This document shows positions 6,004 to 6,211 of a stretch of DNA of 6,211 bases, one piece after another. The stretch's first letter is position 1. Every line of letters begins with the position of its first letter. Both the position numbers and the translations under genes were made by a program. This DNA comes from Collinsella sp. (GTDB lineage Bacteria > Actinomycetota > Coriobacteriia > Coriobacteriales > Coriobacteriaceae). Location of the stretch: NCBI GenBank assembly GCA_019419405.1, contig DYAA01000054.1, forward strand, positions 1-6,211, in the 5' to 3' direction. Under the pieces are notes generated by a model, which worked only from the letters and a program-made list of their open reading frames with translations, was not told where the DNA came from and did no database searches.

Positions 6004-6012
6004 ATTATCGCA
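6004..6012 (-). promoter_or_regulatory. Extended -10 promoter of the synthetase-methyltransferase pair
   Basis: On the minus strand TGC plus GATAAT forms an extended -10. It is identical over 11 bp (TGTGCGATAAT) to the DegV promoter. TGCCAC at 6028-6033, 18 bp upstream, is a poor -35 candidate. Transcription would begin near 5997, giving a leader of about 75 nt. The leader contains an imperfect GC-rich stem (5948-5955 with 5970-5976). A start here excludes the ATG at 6005 from the mRNA. Confidence 0.55.
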
Positions 6013-6040
6013 CATGCGGGCGGGTGCGTGGCAGGGGCGC

Positions 6041-6046
6041 TATCCT
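6041..6046 (+). promoter_or_regulatory. Possible -10 box of the right-edge gene (near-leaderless)
   Basis: TATCCT ends 8 bp before the ATG at 6055, so the transcript would begin within a few bases of the start codon. No Shine-Dalgarno is present. It lies back to back with the promoter of the synthetase-like gene, about 30 bp apart. Confidence 0.4.
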
Positions 6047-6054
6047 AAGATGCT

Positions 6055-6211
6055 ATGAATGAGATTTCCAACATACATGCGTTTGAGGACGAGGATTTTC
6101 TACACGCTTGCTTCGTGTGGGGGATGGCCGTGATCGCGGTGTTTGCCGTGTGCCTGGTGCCGGTGTTTATGCTGTTGGGCGGGCCTGCGGACTTGGACGC
6201 GGCTGAGGCGG
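6055..6211 (+). CDS. Partial membrane protein, N-terminal 52 residues
   Basis: The frame opens at the ATG at 6055 and is still open at the window edge. The visible part has a polar, acidic start (NEISNIHAFEDEDF), a hydrophobic segment at about residues 18-42 (FVWGMAVIAVFAVCLVPVFMLL) that should span the membrane, then an acidic Ala-rich stretch. No family is recognised from this fragment. It is transcribed divergently from the synthetase-like gene out of a 133-bp shared region. It has no Shine-Dalgarno, but a -10-like TATCCT lies immediately upstream, consistent with a leaderless mRNA. An ATG at 6050 stops after two codons and is not the start. Confidence 0.65.
   Translation, partial: MNEISNIHAFEDEDFLHACFVWGMAVIAVFAVCLVPVFMLLGGPADLDAAEA

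Noticed and set aside
4464..6062. A 532-codon open frame on the plus strand, antisense to the synthetase-like gene
   Set aside because: Its translation is Val/Gly/Ala/Leu/Asp-rich with no recognisable motif, and it is phased against a clearly conserved gene. Long antisense frames are a known by-product of GC-rich codon use.

Overview
The window looks like chromosome from a high-GC actinobacterium, most likely a gut member of the Coriobacteriia close to Collinsella. That placement is an inference from three things: the GC-rich codon use, the overall style of the proteins (notably the MetRS-like enzyme and the extended barrel protein), and the extended -10 promoters. No mobile element, CRISPR array, rRNA or tRNA was found. 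The region reads as compact core or housekeeping DNA with alternating gene orientations.

Layout, left to right. Bases 1-159 are AT-richer upstream DNA with a promoter and a strong ribosome binding site. They lead into a DegV/FakB-type fatty-acid-binding protein (160-1050, +). A 12-bp hairpin at 1092-1119 separates it from a convergent gene (1131-2222, -). That gene encodes a KDPG-aldolase-like/'hydrolase' family barrel protein with unusual acidic N-terminal and charged C-terminal extensions. A short divergent promoter region leads to a 56-aa single-pass membrane protein (2413-2583, +), which has its own extended -10 promoter and Shine-Dalgarno. Next comes a minus-strand pair, read from right to left: a divergent methionyl-tRNA-synthetase-like protein (3771-5921) and, 59 bp downstream, an RsmB/NOP-family RNA m5C methyltransferase (2608-3711). 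At the right edge a divergent membrane-protein gene starts at 6055 and runs off the window.

The most interesting item is the synthetase-like protein. By eye-alignment to E. coli MetRS it keeps the HIGH motif (HFGH), the ATP/amino-group aspartates (D52 and D296 equivalents), a zinc-knuckle-like module and the N391/R395 anticodon pair. However, most side-chain-pocket residues for methionine are replaced (L13 to E, W253 to S, I297 to N, H301 to Y, W305 to Q). The KMSKS loop reads KASSS followed by a proline run, W461 appears absent, and about 70 residues are inserted in the catalytic domain. It may activate something other than methionine, or have an unorthodox role. Its pairing with an RNA methyltransferase puts two RNA-acting (translation-related) functions in one likely transcript.

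The promoters can be read with moderate confidence. An identical 11-mer, TGTGCGATAAT, provides the extended -10 for both the DegV gene and the synthetase gene. Two other genes have -10-like hexamers only 8-9 bp from the ATG and no good Shine-Dalgarno, which suggests leaderless or near-leaderless mRNAs.
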